This document shows positions 27,302-36,523 of a stretch of DNA of 53,320 bases, in pieces. Source of the DNA: Paenibacillus senegalensis JC66. GTDB taxonomy: Bacteria > Bacillota > Bacilli > Paenibacillales > NBRC-103111. Under the pieces are notes generated by a model. It had not been told where the DNA came from. It did no database searches and saw only the letters and a program-made list of their open reading frames with translations. The position numbers and the translations under genes are program-made. The stretch lies in the NCBI RefSeq assembly GCF_000285515.1, contig NZ_HE610958.1, forward strand, positions 379,549-432,868, read 5' to 3'. Each line of letters begins with the position of its first letter. Position 1 is the stretch's first letter.

Positions 27302-28954
27302 ATGAGAGGATACAATGTGAAATGGACAGCGGCATTGCTAACGGCAGCGATGTCCGCCAGTGTGCTTGCAGGCTGCGGCGGCGGAGGGGGTAATGGCGGA
27401 TCGGAGAATTCGCCCGCACCCGGAGAATCTGCTTCTCCTTCCGAGAATTTAGCTAATTTGAATGAATCGGGGATGCCGATTGTCAAAGAACCGATTAATC
27501 TGACATTCTTCACGGGCAAGCCAACTGGAAACTCTAACGACTACAGAGAGGTTCGGATATGGCAGGAGTACGCCAAGATGTCAAATATTGATGTAGATTT
27601 TCAGTTGGTTCCTACTGGCAACGTCTCTGAACGGAAGAATCTGGTGCTATCCGGCGGGGACTACCCGGATGTTTTTTATAGGGCTAATTTCAACAATATC
27701 GACTTGATTAAATACGGCTCGCAAGGCACGTTTATTGCACTAAATGATTTGATCGATCAGTACGCTCCCAACTTGAAAAAAATTATGGATGAAAATCCGG
27801 ATATTCGTAAAGGGATGACGATGCCTGACGGGAACATTTATGGCCTGCCGCTAATATATGATGCGGATTTCACCTCAGTGCTGCTAGGAACTAAGCTGTG
27901 GTATAACAAGGATTGGCTGGAGGCTTTAGGGATGGAAGAGCCGCAGACGCTGGATGAGTTCTACAATTATTTGGTAGCGGTTAAAAATACCGATTTGAAC
28001 GGTAACGGCCAACTGGACGAAGTGCCGCTCGGGTCTAATGATTTTAAAGACCTACTCAACGTTCTTAAAGGCTCTTACGGCTTGATGAATCGGGGATGGG
28101 CCAACCCTAATGTGGATATAGATCCTGAAACGGGTGAACTAAGGTACATTCCTATCTCTGATCGCATGAAGGAGCTGCTTGAGTTCCTGAATAAGCTGTA
28201 TTCGGAAGGGCTGCTGGATCAGGAAGTCTTCACTTTAGGAAGCGCCGAATTTTATGCCAAAGGAGTCGAGGAGGTATTTGGCGCTATGTTGATCCAGTCA
28301 CCTGAATCGTTAATGGGTTTGACAAACTACGCTGGTTTTCCTGTGCTAGAGGGCCCGCATGGGGACAAAATGATGTCCAAGGTACGTTCGCCGCTTGGCC
28401 ATACAGGCCCGTTCGTCATTACGGATAAGAATCCGTATCCAGAAGCGACTGTCCGCTGGATGGATTACTTTTATGGCGAAGAAGGAAATAAAATGTTTTT
28501 TATGGGCATTGAGGGAGAAAGCCACGTTGTCAACGAGAACGGAGAAGTGGAATACACCGAAGAAATTGTCAATAATCCTCAAGGGCTGAATTTGGACCAG
28601 GCTATCCAGAAATATGTTATTTGGCCGGGCGGAGGTTATCCCGGGATTGTTAGAGAGCAATTTTTCAAAGGAGGAGAGTCTTTGCCTGAATCCCTGGAGG
28701 CTGCCGAAAAAATCAAGCCTTACATGGTAGAGGAAGTGTGGCCGGCTTTCATCTTTACGATCGAGGAATCGGATCGGTTTAACGCCTTACACTCGGATAT
28801 CAATACGTATGTGGAAGAAATGCAGGCGAAATTTATTTCCGGCTCTGCTCCATTCTCCGAGTGGGATAACTTTGTCAATACGATTAAGAGAATGGGTCTT
28901 GATGATTATATGAGTCTGTACGAAGCAGCTTATGAGCGTTATTCAAATAATTAG
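27302..28954 (+). CDS. extracellular solute-binding lipoprotein of the LplB/YtcP importer, 550 aa
   Basis: A large LplA/YtcQ-type binding lipoprotein. The ATG at 27302 is chosen because GGAGGTC lies just before it; an upstream in-frame start at 27266 has none. Signal peptide and lipobox: LLTAAMSASVLAGC (Cys about residue 24). A Gly/Pro/Ser linker follows, then ITFF-like start NLTFFTGKPTGNSNDY, GGDYPDVFYRANF and DRFNALHSDINTYVEEMQAKF near the end, the usual YtcQ-type tail. It delivers a probably oligosaccharide or glycoside ligand to the two permeases. The ligand is not readable. Confidence 0.92.
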   Translation: MRGYNVKWTAALLTAAMSASVLAGCGGGGGNGGSENSPAPGESASPSENLANLNESGMPIVKEPINLTFFTGKPTGNSNDYREVRIWQEYAKMSNIDVDFQLVPTGNVSERKNLVLSGGDYPDVFYRANFNNIDLIKYGSQGTFIALNDLIDQYAPNLKKIMDENPDIRKGMTMPDGNIYGLPLIYDADFTSVLLGTKLWYNKDWLEALGMEEPQTLDEFYNYLVAVKNTDLNGNGQLDEVPLGSNDFKDLLNVLKGSYGLMNRGWANPNVDIDPETGELRYIPISDRMKELLEFLNKLYSEGLLDQEVFTLGSAEFYAKGVEEVFGAMLIQSPESLMGLTNYAGFPVLEGPHGDKMMSKVRSPLGHTGPFVITDKNPYPEATVRWMDYFYGEEGNKMFFMGIEGESHVVNENGEVEYTEEIVNNPQGLNLDQAIQKYVIWPGGGYPGIVREQFFKGGESLPESLEAAEKIKPYMVEEVWPAFIFTIEESDRFNALHSDINTYVEEMQAKFISGSAPFSEWDNFVNTIKRMGLDDYMSLYEAAYERYSNN

Positions 28955-29076
28955 AAGCTTAGGAAAATCACAAGCAGGTCAGCTATTCCTTCCTTGAAAG
29001 ATATTCATGTAGAATTGAGCGTTTTTCATGAGTGGGTTGGACAACAAAAAAATGGAACCGGCAGGAGGAATTACCT

Positions 29077-31003
29077 GTGAATATTCAAAGAAGAAGTGTT
29101 TCATACTTTTTGGTTCTCATTTTGTTCATGTCTGCGTTCTTGAATGTTTTACTTCCCGGTAGAGCAGCTGCTGATTCGGTAATACCGATCAGCAGCGCGG
29201 CAGACTTGGAACTGATCCGCAGCAACCCGTCCGGGGACTTCAAGCTGACCGCGGATATCGAGCTGATCGAACCGTTCGTCCCGATTCCTGTCTTTAGCGG
29301 GACGCTGGACGGAGACGGGCATGTCATTTCCGGATTGTTCATCCATGCAGAGACGAATCCGGCCAAAGTCGCTTTTATAGTTGAAAATCAGGGCATTATC
29401 GAACGACTGGGGCTTGTTGATGCCACCGTCATCGGCAGCAGTGCGAATTCCAACCATTGGGCCGGCGGCATGACCGCCACGAACAGGGGAACGATCAGGG
29501 AATGTTTTATAACGGGAGTAGTGACAGGAGGCTACCGCAGCGCGGGGATGAGCGTCCATAATCACGGGCTGATCAAAAACACCTACGCCGATATTATCGT
29601 CAAAGCCAAAGTGGAAAGCGCGGCGCTTGTTGCTGTATCGGAGAGCGGTTCGGTCTTGGAATCGTCTTATGCGGTGCCAAGGGTATACTCCGAAGCGAAC
29701 AACACAGGCGGTCTTTCAGCCTATGCCTATACGAATGCAGTCATTAAGAATAATGCTTTAATGGCGGGAACGATTGCAAACGGCAGCGACAGCAATATTG
29801 CCCGCATTACGGGCCGATTGAATGGTACTCCTACTTTTCTGAACAATGTAGCTTCGGTCAATGCATTGGTTCAAGGCTCGGTCGTTAGCGGGGGAACAGC
29901 TAATAACCATCAAGGGCTGTCCGTAACGGATGAGGCTCTGACGTTATTATCAACTTATCAAACCACACTAGGGTGGGACTTCCAGGAAGTCTGGGAAATG
30001 AACACCGAGACAGGGCGCCCTGTCCTGCAATATTTTGATGAAATCCCGGTATTTGAGAGCAATTCGATTATTTATAAGGTTTTGCGAGATGAATCGGAGA
30101 TACTTTCCTCCGGCGTTATACACAGGCAGATGGATTTCATCGATGGTAACGGCAATATCCAAAAAGCTAATATTATCGATGTCGATCTTACCCTTCCTCA
30201 GAACACAATAATCGTCGGCACTGCAGACAACGAAATTCCACCGACAGATGAGAATGGAAATTACATTCGCGTAGCGGATGAGGAAGGACGCGACCGGATG
30301 GTCAGGACCCATGTTGCTGGTCATGCTTCGACAACGGCAGCGGTGACTGGGAAAACAGTCATTGCCGGCGTCAACGGGGAGTTTTTTACGAGAGATGGGC
30401 CAGAGGGGTATATGATTAAGGATGGCTCCGCTGTCATTAACGGGGTTCGTGTCCCAGGGGCTGACGGCAAAAATTATCCTTTCCACGGATTCTTTGGAAT
30501 CCGTTACGATGGTACCCCGGTTATCGGTTATCGGTAATTATGAATCTGACTGGGATAACGAAAAAGACAATCTGCTCCAGGCTTCAGGCGGACAATATTG
30601 GATTGTCAAAGACGGCATCGTCCAGGATTTTCACGGGCAGGTCATTTCAAATCCAGATCATCCGGATTATGATCACGAGACCTACTACCGTCATAAAGAC
30701 CGCCATCCCCGTACAGCTGGAGCGATCCGCTCGGATGGCACAGTATTCTTCGTTGTTGTGGACGGACGTGGGGCAAACAATTCCACTGGCTTCTATATTG
30801 AAGAATTAGGCCTCTATATGAAAAAGTTGGGAGCCTATCAAGCTCTGAATATGGACGGCGGAGGCTCTTCGACAGCAGTGACCTACAACAGTGAAACGGA
30901 TGATTATGAAATTAAAAACACTCCGATCAATCGGGTGAATGGCGTCAATACGCCTGGAGTACCCAGAAATGTTTTTTCATCTTTATTGGTCATAGTTGAA
31001 TGA
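29077..31003 (+). pseudogene. GLUG-repeat phosphodiester glycosidase gene split by a 7-bp duplication
   Basis: The start is GTG at 29077 (AGGAGGAA upstream), giving a signal peptide (YFLVLILFMSAFLNVLL). A GLUG-like beta-helix part follows (about residues 36-300: DGDGHVISGLFI, NRGTIRECFITGVVTGG), then a NAGPA/phosphodiester glycosidase domain. The frame ends at TAA 30535-30537, but the domain continues in another frame (NYESDWDNEK, VVVDGRGAN, NMDGGGSSTAV) to 31003. The junction is (GGTTATC)2-GGT at 30519-30535. Removing one 7-bp unit restores a single 639-aa frame reading PVIGNYESDW. The enzyme should remove sugar-1-phosphodiester linkages outside the cell. The lesion is a tandem duplication that could revert by slippage. 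Confidence 0.85.
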
Positions 31004-31085
31004 GCTCCGATTTTGGGCTCCCGCTAGCGATAAATGAAAGACTCCAGCTCGGGTATCGACACTTTCGAAGCACTGGGGGGATTGC

Positions 31086-32015
31086 ATGCTAAAAATATCA
31101 AAGTTGAGAGGATTGTTATTAATGAGTTTTTTATTTGCTGGAATGGTTCAGGCCGGATGCGCTTCAGATGATCAAGCTAAACCGCAAACAAAGCTGGTCG
31201 TCATGAGCTTTAATACCAAAGGAGACAATGCGGAACCGCCTAATGCCTGGCCTGACCGCCGGCCCGTTATGGCGGAATTGTTGAACGACATACAACCGGA
31301 TATTATCGGTACGCAGGAAACACCATTCGGCCAGATCAAGGATTTAATAGAAGATTTGCCTCACTACGAGTGGATCGGACTTGGCAGAGAAGGAGGCAGC
31401 AAGTCTGAATACAATGCGATATTTTATAATGCGGAGCGTTTTGAACCTTTGGAGTATGACCATTATTGGTTGTCCGAAACTCCTAAGGTTATTGCTTCCA
31501 GAAGCTGGGGGAACCGTTATGTGCGCATGGTGACTTGGGCTAAATTCCTGGATAAGGAATCGAATAGTCATTTTTATTTTGTAAATACTCATCTTGATCA
31601 CGACTCGGTAAATGGCAAGTCTATAGCTAGGGAAAACAGCGCTAAGATGATTATTAACACCGTTAACAAATTTGAATCCGGTGTACCGGTGTTTCTTACT
31701 GGGGATTTTAACAGCAGTTCGACCGTCCATCCTGATCATGATAATATCCCCTATCTGATATTTACAGAAGAAGGAGGATTTTTCGATACTTGGGTGGAAG
31801 CAGAAGAAAGAAAGGGAGAAGGTCTGGGAACGTTTAATTCCTTCAAGTATGAGGATGGCGGAGGGGCGGACAAACGCATCGATTGGATTTTGGCCAAAGG
31901 GGACATGGCGGTCCGTTACGCTGAAATCAGCAATTATCAGAAAAACGGTCACTTCCCAAGTGATCATTTCCCAGTTATTGCAGAAGTAGTCCTGCCTAAT
32001 ACGCCTGAGCAATGA
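31086..32015 (+). CDS. exported endonuclease/exonuclease/phosphatase-fold lipoprotein, 309 aa
   Basis: Signal peptide with lipobox FAGMVQAGC (Cys about residue 25). The EEP (DNase I-like) fold follows: VVMSFNTKG, DIIGTQE (metal Glu), FVNTHLDHDS, VFLTGDFNSS (catalytic Asp/Asn), RIDWILAKG and the C-terminal SDHFPVIAEV (catalytic Asp-His). The family includes phosphodiesterases, sphingomyelinases, inositol phosphatases and nucleases, and short exported forms like this often act on phosphoesters. ATG at 31086 is preceded by GGGGGG. It lies behind the glycosidase gene in the same operon, consistent with release of phosphate or sugars from a phosphodiester polymer. Confidence 0.88.
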   Translation: MLKISKLRGLLLMSFLFAGMVQAGCASDDQAKPQTKLVVMSFNTKGDNAEPPNAWPDRRPVMAELLNDIQPDIIGTQETPFGQIKDLIEDLPHYEWIGLGREGGSKSEYNAIFYNAERFEPLEYDHYWLSETPKVIASRSWGNRYVRMVTWAKFLDKESNSHFYFVNTHLDHDSVNGKSIARENSAKMIINTVNKFESGVPVFLTGDFNSSSTVHPDHDNIPYLIFTEEGGFFDTWVEAEERKGEGLGTFNSFKYEDGGGADKRIDWILAKGDMAVRYAEISNYQKNGHFPSDHFPVIAEVVLPNTPEQ

Positions 32016-32182
32016 GGCGAGTCAAGAGGCGTCGCCGGGGTAGCGATTTTTTGGTTATTGAGCGATAATAGATAATAGAAAAGCTTACAAGAGCACGTAT
32101 TTGCTTGAGCTTGATTTATTAAATCTAATGCTACCGCCAGCCGTATATTTGCTTTGGCGACAGGAAAAAGGAGGATCAGCAA

Positions 32183-32932
32183 GTGTTTGCGGAAGAAAGA
32201 AGAAAGCGGATTGTCGATCTCATCCGTAAAGAAGGCCGGGTAGAGGTTAAAAATTTGGCCGCCCGCTTTGAAGTGACGGAAGACGCGATTCGAAAAGATC
32301 TGCGCTTGCTCGACAAAGAAGGATTAGTCCGTAAAATCTACGGAGGCGCCGTGCTTCCCACCAAGCTACCGGAATTTGTAGCTTATAAAGACCGGGGAGT
32401 TGTCGGGAAGCTCCCTTTCGCCAAAGCAGCTGTTTCCCTTATTAAGCCAGGGGATACGGTCTTTATAGAATCCTCCACCTTTACCAATCTGATGTTTTAT
32501 GAGATGCCAAAGATGGAACGGGTCACCGTTGTGACAAACAGCATTCACGGCCTTTCTGAGCTGGCAGCTAAGGCGAACGTAATCCATGTCGGGGGAATGG
32601 TGCATGAGGGTGATGAATCGTCCTATGGCTTGTTTGCTCTTCAGGTGATCGGACAAATTAATTTTGACAAATGCTTCTTGCGTACCTCAGGCATATCCCC
32701 AGAGTGGCAGGTGACCGCCAGTCTGCAGGAGAGCCTCGCTTTGAAGCAGGCTGTCATTAAACAATCCAGCCAGTCCGTTATGCTTATCGTGCATAGCAAC
32801 TGGGACATGCGCGGACGCTATAATGTTTGCGATATGCGGGAGATCGACACGGTCATAACGAATACTCAAGATCAATCCCTCTTAAAAAAGCTTACCGATC
32901 ATGGAATCGATTACTTAACCGTATCCGAATAA
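32183..32932 (+). CDS. DeoR/GlpR family transcriptional regulator, 249 aa
   Basis: An N-terminal winged helix-turn-helix (RKEGRVEVKNLAARFEVTED, AIRKDLRLLDKEGLVRKIYG, typical DeoR) is followed by a DeoR C-terminal sugar-phosphate sensor domain (SLIKPGDTVFIESSTFTN, VVTNSIHG, KCFLRTSGI). Such regulators usually repress sugar catabolic operons and are released by a phosphorylated sugar. The start is GTG at 32183 after AAGGAGG. It is the last gene of the 25348-32932 unit and probably controls it. The transcript ends at the hairpin at 33025-33063. Confidence 0.92.
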   Translation: MFAEERRKRIVDLIRKEGRVEVKNLAARFEVTEDAIRKDLRLLDKEGLVRKIYGGAVLPTKLPEFVAYKDRGVVGKLPFAKAAVSLIKPGDTVFIESSTFTNLMFYEMPKMERVTVVTNSIHGLSELAAKANVIHVGGMVHEGDESSYGLFALQVIGQINFDKCFLRTSGISPEWQVTASLQESLALKQAVIKQSSQSVMLIVHSNWDMRGRYNVCDMREIDTVITNTQDQSLLKKLTDHGIDYLTVSE

Positions 32933-33004
32933 AGGACTATTTAGATTGCAATCCTGTATTGAAACGAGACGAAACGGCCGATGAGATGAAATGGGATGAA
33001 AGCT

Positions 33005-33243
33005 CAGACCCTGAAACCAAGAATAAGAGCAGGTTATCGAAAAGATGGCCTGCTCTTTTTTTTGGATAAAAAGAGAAAAAGGATTTGACAAGCAGCGATG
33101 GGGCCCGGTATGCTATCCGCTTTGTTGGCTGTGCGCTTTTTTCCTTGCTTGCATAAAAAACCGGCGCAGGACTTTTCCCCATGCCGCTGTATATTTATTA
33201 TTCTTGGTCTTGCTTTTGAGCTAAACTTAATGACATTGCCCGC
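33005..33243. mobile_element. IS-derived element, copy 1 (truncated)
   Basis: This segment matches 36547-36971 from CAGACCC through AGAGAAAAAGGA.TTGACAAGCAG, then resumes at CGATGGGGCCCGG and runs to TTGCCCGC; about 170 bases of copy 2 are absent. Its right end, AACTTAATGACATTGCC (33224-33240), is the reverse complement of the left terminal repeat of copy 2. The left terminal repeat is missing. It also holds the terminators of the genes on both sides. The IS family is not settled. Confidence 0.65.
33025..33063 (+). terminator. terminator of the LplB/YtcP operon
   Basis: AAGAGCAGG (33025-33033) pairs with CCTGCTCTT (33049-33057), followed by eight T. It lies 93 bases past the DeoR-type stop codon. 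The same position in IS-derived copy 2 has lost the pairing (AAGAGCACG/CCCGCCCTT), so the stem has been kept only where it serves a gene. Confidence 0.8.
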
Positions 33244-33261
33244 AGGGACTTCTTGCATTTC

Positions 33262-33990
33262 TTATAAATATAAATAACCTTCCATGTCCTCTCCAGCCAT
33301 CTTTCGCTTGATTCGCTGCACATTTCGCCTTAGGTTCAGCATAACTAAGCTGACGGCCAGCTTTTCATCCTTCATGGAAATCGCTTCGTACAATTGTTTA
33401 TGCAATTTGAAGCTGTCTTGTAAATTATGAGAAACAAATACCCGATTCAATTCATCCAGACAGCGTACAAATTCGGACTGAATAGAAGTCACAGATTGGT
33501 ATAATACCGGATTTTGTGCACCTTTTAATATCGCGAAATGAAACTTCGCATCTGCCTTCGTATATTTGACATAATCGTGCGTGCTGCTCTCCATCTCCGA
33601 GAGCGCTTCTTTTATTTCCTCCAAATTTTCCGGAGTAGCGTTCTGAATACAAAGCTCAACCGCCTTAACCTCAACCGCTTCACGAAATTCAGTGATATCC
33701 AGCAGCTCTTTGGGGGTAATATTCACAATGACTCGGCTTGGAGACTTCTCCATATCTTGGGCATAATGGGATACGAATGAGCCTTTGCCCTGATAAGTTG
33801 TAATCATGCCCATTGTGCGCAGCATTTGCAGTGCAGCTCGGATGCTTACCTTGCTGGCGCCCAATTCTGCAGACAATTCACTTTCGGAAGGAATCTTATC
33901 CCCGGCCTTCCATTCGCCCAATTGAATTCTCTCCGCACAATAGCGGTAGACTTTGTCTACGATACTTTGACGTCCATTTGTCATAGTCAT
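33262..33990 (-). CDS. GntR/FadR-type regulator with FCD domain, 242 aa
   Basis: N-terminal GntR helix-turn-helix (GEWKAGDKIPSESELSAELG, KVSIRAALQMLRTMGMI, YQGKGSFV) followed by an FCD ligand domain (about 85-230: LLDITEFREAVEV, ADAKFHFAILKGAQNPVL, LHKQLYEAI). Members sense sugar acids or related carboxylates. Start at 33990 (MTMTNG). It is last in the minus-strand group regulator-esterase-GntP permease and likely controls the permease. A dyad, ACTAAT-6-ATTAGT, at 36434-36451 is a candidate operator. The gene ends directly beside IS-derived copy 1, which supplies a T-rich hairpin at about 33150-33190. Confidence 0.92.
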   Translation of the reverse strand: MTMTNGRQSIVDKVYRYCAERIQLGEWKAGDKIPSESELSAELGASKVSIRAALQMLRTMGMITTYQGKGSFVSHYAQDMEKSPSRVIVNITPKELLDITEFREAVEVKAVELCIQNATPENLEEIKEALSEMESSTHDYVKYTKADAKFHFAILKGAQNPVLYQSVTSIQSEFVRCLDELNRVFVSHNLQDSFKLHKQLYEAISMKDEKLAVSLVMLNLRRNVQRIKRKMAGEDMEGYLYL

Positions 33991-34066
33991 TCACCCAATT
34001 TACTCCCAATGTTAATGGAAGTATACGATAAAAGAAAATGAAGGTCAAACGCTGTCAGTATAACAA

Positions 34067-34890
34067 TTATAGAAAACGGGAATGTTTTTCATCACCCGTC
34101 AATCCAAAATGTTGTAGCATTTTTGGCAGTTCTTTATTCCAGAAATCCCAGTTGTGTCCTCCCTCACTTTCTTCAAATGTATAATCAAAGGTAGAGGTAT
34201 GCTGATTTACAAAATCACGGTATGCAATATTCGTTTGGTACAAAGGGTCACTTTGCCCGCAGGATTGATAGATTCTGGGCTTGGGTGTATTTTCTTATCC
34301 AGCTTTCCCGTTACGTAGAACAAATCACTCTCTGTATGCTGGTACTCTTCCTTCGTTCCGAATACATTTTTAAAGTTTTCAGTAAAGTCTGTAACCGTAA
34401 ACATACCATTCTTATCTGCTTTGATTAACGCATCGATCGGAGACATCGCACCGGATAAGCTTCCGACCGCTGCAAATTTTTCAGGGAAGTTGAGTGCGAG
34501 CTTCAGCGCTCCGTAACCGCCCATGGAAAGACCCGCAATGAAGTTATCCTCCCGTTTGTCTGAAGCAGGAAAGAAATTGCCTACCACGACAGGCAGCTCA
34601 TGTGCGAAAAAGTCAAAGTAGCGATGCCCATGCTTTCCATTCGTATAAAAGCTGCGATGAGCGTTAGGCATGACCACAATCAAATCGTGATCTCTAACAA
34701 GCAGTTCAATCAAGCTCTTGCGTTGCCAGGACGTATGATCATCAGAGTGGCCGTGAAGTAAATAAAGCACCGGATATTTTTTATTCGGGTTTGACTGGTA
34801 CGGCTGTTGTCTCTTTTCAGGCAGCAGCACCGTCATGGAACTGTCCATGCCTAAGATATACGAAAAAAAGTTTACTTGAAGCAATGCCAT
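34067..34890 (-). pseudogene. alpha/beta hydrolase (FrmB/esterase D-type) with frameshift
   Basis: Reading from ATG 34890 (GGGAGGAA upstream), the protein is an esterase of the S-formylglutathione hydrolase/FrmB group: YPVLYLLHGHSDDHTSW and the nucleophile motif GLSMGGYGALK. At about 34283 the frame shifts, so the product ends after 227 aa with an unrelated tail. In the next frame the expected continuation is intact: IYQSCGQSDPLY (acid residue), DFVNQHTSTFDYTFEESEGG, then HNWDFW (catalytic His), ending at TAA 34067-34069. One C missing from the ACCC tract explains it; repaired length is 274 aa. The truncated form lacks two of three catalytic residues and should be inactive. Sequencing error in the short homopolymer is the alternative. 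Confidence 0.85.
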
Positions 34891-34925
34891 TGTATGAATT
34901 CCTCCCGGAGATCTAAATTCTATTT

Positions 34926-36293
34926 TTAAGACACGAAGAAGCTGATAAGAAGAATGATTAAAAACGTAACGATAGAAGCGATCCCGGTATAGAGCGTCCA
35001 GGACTTCAATGTCGTTTTCAGATCTAAATTCATATATTCCTTAAACATCCAGAAACCGGAATCATTCACATGAGAAAAGGAGGTCGCTCCATTAATGACT
35101 ACCAAAGCAACAAGGGCTAAATAAGCAGGGGACAGCTCCGCCATTTGCGGCATTGGCGTCAAAATTCCTGCTGTCATCGTCATCGATACGACTGCGGACC
35201 CGATAGAGACGCGCAGTGCAACGGCAATGATATACGCGACTACGATGATCGGCATATGCATGCTTGAAATAAAATTGCCAATCAGTGTTGCTGTACCGGA
35301 ATATTCAAGCATATACCTTAACACCCCGCCCCCAGCTGTAACGAGGATAATTATCGCCACCGGATTCAGCGCTTTTGTCATCGTTTGCTCCAAATCCCCG
35401 GCTTTAAATCCTCGACGAATACCCAAGAAGTAAAGGGCAAGCAGATTTGCAATCGTAAGCGCAACAAAAGGCTGCCCGATAAATTGCCCCACTTCCTTTA
35501 GTATATTTAGTGCGGTATTCTCCGTTTCAACCATGGAAAAGCCTGTATTAAGCAAAATAAGAAAGATGGGGGATAACATGATGAGCAGCACAGTGGAAAA
35601 AGATGCAGTATTCCCATTGTTGCTGTTATCATTTGCCGCGAAAGTCTCCGGAACCGGAACAAACATCCGGCGGCCAATCATTTTTCCAAGCAAATATCCC
35701 GATAAAATCCATGCCGGCACGACAATCAGCAGAGCGAATAAAGTCATTATGCCCAAGTCCGCTGAAAGCTGTCCGGATACAAGAATCGGCCCCGGCGTAG
35801 GAGCGATCATCTGAGACAGGCCAATACCGGATACTAGCGGAATGACGAATGTCAGCAAGGATTGTCCTGTTTTCCTTGCAACTTGAAAGACCAGCGGCAG
35901 TAAAATAATAAACGCCGCATCGTAAAAGACGGGAATCCCTACCAATAATGAGGTAATCCCGATGGCAATCACAGCCTTATTACTACCGAATCTATTAATT
36001 AACGTATTGGCAAGCACCTCCGCTGCGCCTGTAGCGGCCAGCAGTCCGCCAAACATCGAACCTAATCCTACAATTAAGGCGATGGAGCCTAATGTATTGG
36101 TGATGCCGGTAGTAAAGGCTTGCAGAACCATGTCAGTCGGCATACCAGAGCCAAACCCAATAAAGGCAGCACTGACCAAAATAGCAATGAGTGAATGCAG
36201 CTTAAGCCTAATAATGAGAAATAGCAGCAAAGCGAAACCGAGTAAAGCGACAATGATCAATCTTAATGGATCTGCTACAAAAATGGTTTCCAT
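34926..36293 (-). CDS. GntP-family gluconate/sugar-acid permease, 455 aa
   Basis: A proton-coupled permease of the GntP family with 12 or more helices. Family segments are LVSAAFIGFGSGMP, TLGSIALIVGLGSMFGGLL, SGAAEVLA-like TGAAEVLANTLI, GIPVFYDAAFIILLPLV and SQMIAPTPGPI, ending HVNDSGFWMFKEYMNLDL. Substrates in this family are gluconate, fructuronate, glycerate and similar acids; no kinase or dehydrogenase gene is present to decide. ATG at 36293 follows AGGGGAGGAAG. Upstream lie cre-like sites and a dyad that may bind the FCD regulator encoded downstream. Confidence 0.92.
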   Translation of the reverse strand: METIFVADPLRLIIVALLGFALLLFLIIRLKLHSLIAILVSAAFIGFGSGMPTDMVLQAFTTGITNTLGSIALIVGLGSMFGGLLAATGAAEVLANTLINRFGSNKAVIAIGITSLLVGIPVFYDAAFIILLPLVFQVARKTGQSLLTFVIPLVSGIGLSQMIAPTPGPILVSGQLSADLGIMTLFALLIVVPAWILSGYLLGKMIGRRMFVPVPETFAANDNSNNGNTASFSTVLLIMLSPIFLILLNTGFSMVETENTALNILKEVGQFIGQPFVALTIANLLALYFLGIRRGFKAGDLEQTMTKALNPVAIIILVTAGGGVLRYMLEYSGTATLIGNFISSMHMPIIVVAYIIAVALRVSIGSAVVSMTMTAGILTPMPQMAELSPAYLALVALVVINGATSFSHVNDSGFWMFKEYMNLDLKTTLKSWTLYTGIASIVTFLIILLISFFVS

Positions 36294-36315
36294 TTCCTAA
36301 CTTCCTCCCCTTTGA

Positions 36316-36499
36316 TGAAAGTGGTTACAAAAATAAAATACTTAATAACCCCAAAATATAACCTCGAACTCATAAGTCAACTAATAAGTTATTCGTTTAA
36401 TTCCATGTTTATGTGAGGATTAAATTAAACATAACTAATATGTTAATTAGTATAACGTGCGATTCTTTTTCCTGTCAATCATAAATTGAAGCGGTTTCA
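36316..36499 (-). promoter_or_regulatory. control region of the GntP unit: cre-like sites and operator dyad
   Basis: Three marks stand here. At 36486-36499 the minus strand reads TGAAACCGCTTCAA, a good cre match. At 36316-36329, TGAAAGTGGTTACA differs from cre in the central CG. At 36434-36451, ACTAAT-ATGTTA-ATTAGT is a clean dyad, with a weaker AACTAATAAGTT at 36379-36390. The dyads are candidates for the GntR/FCD regulator. Assignment is inferred from position only. Confidence 0.5.
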
Positions 36500-36523
36500 A
36501 ATATAAAAAAAGCTGGCATTTAT

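Noticed and set aside
32937-33258. Small minus-strand frames past the DeoR gene
   Set aside because: They lie within the IS-derived copy and terminators, with no intact coding features.
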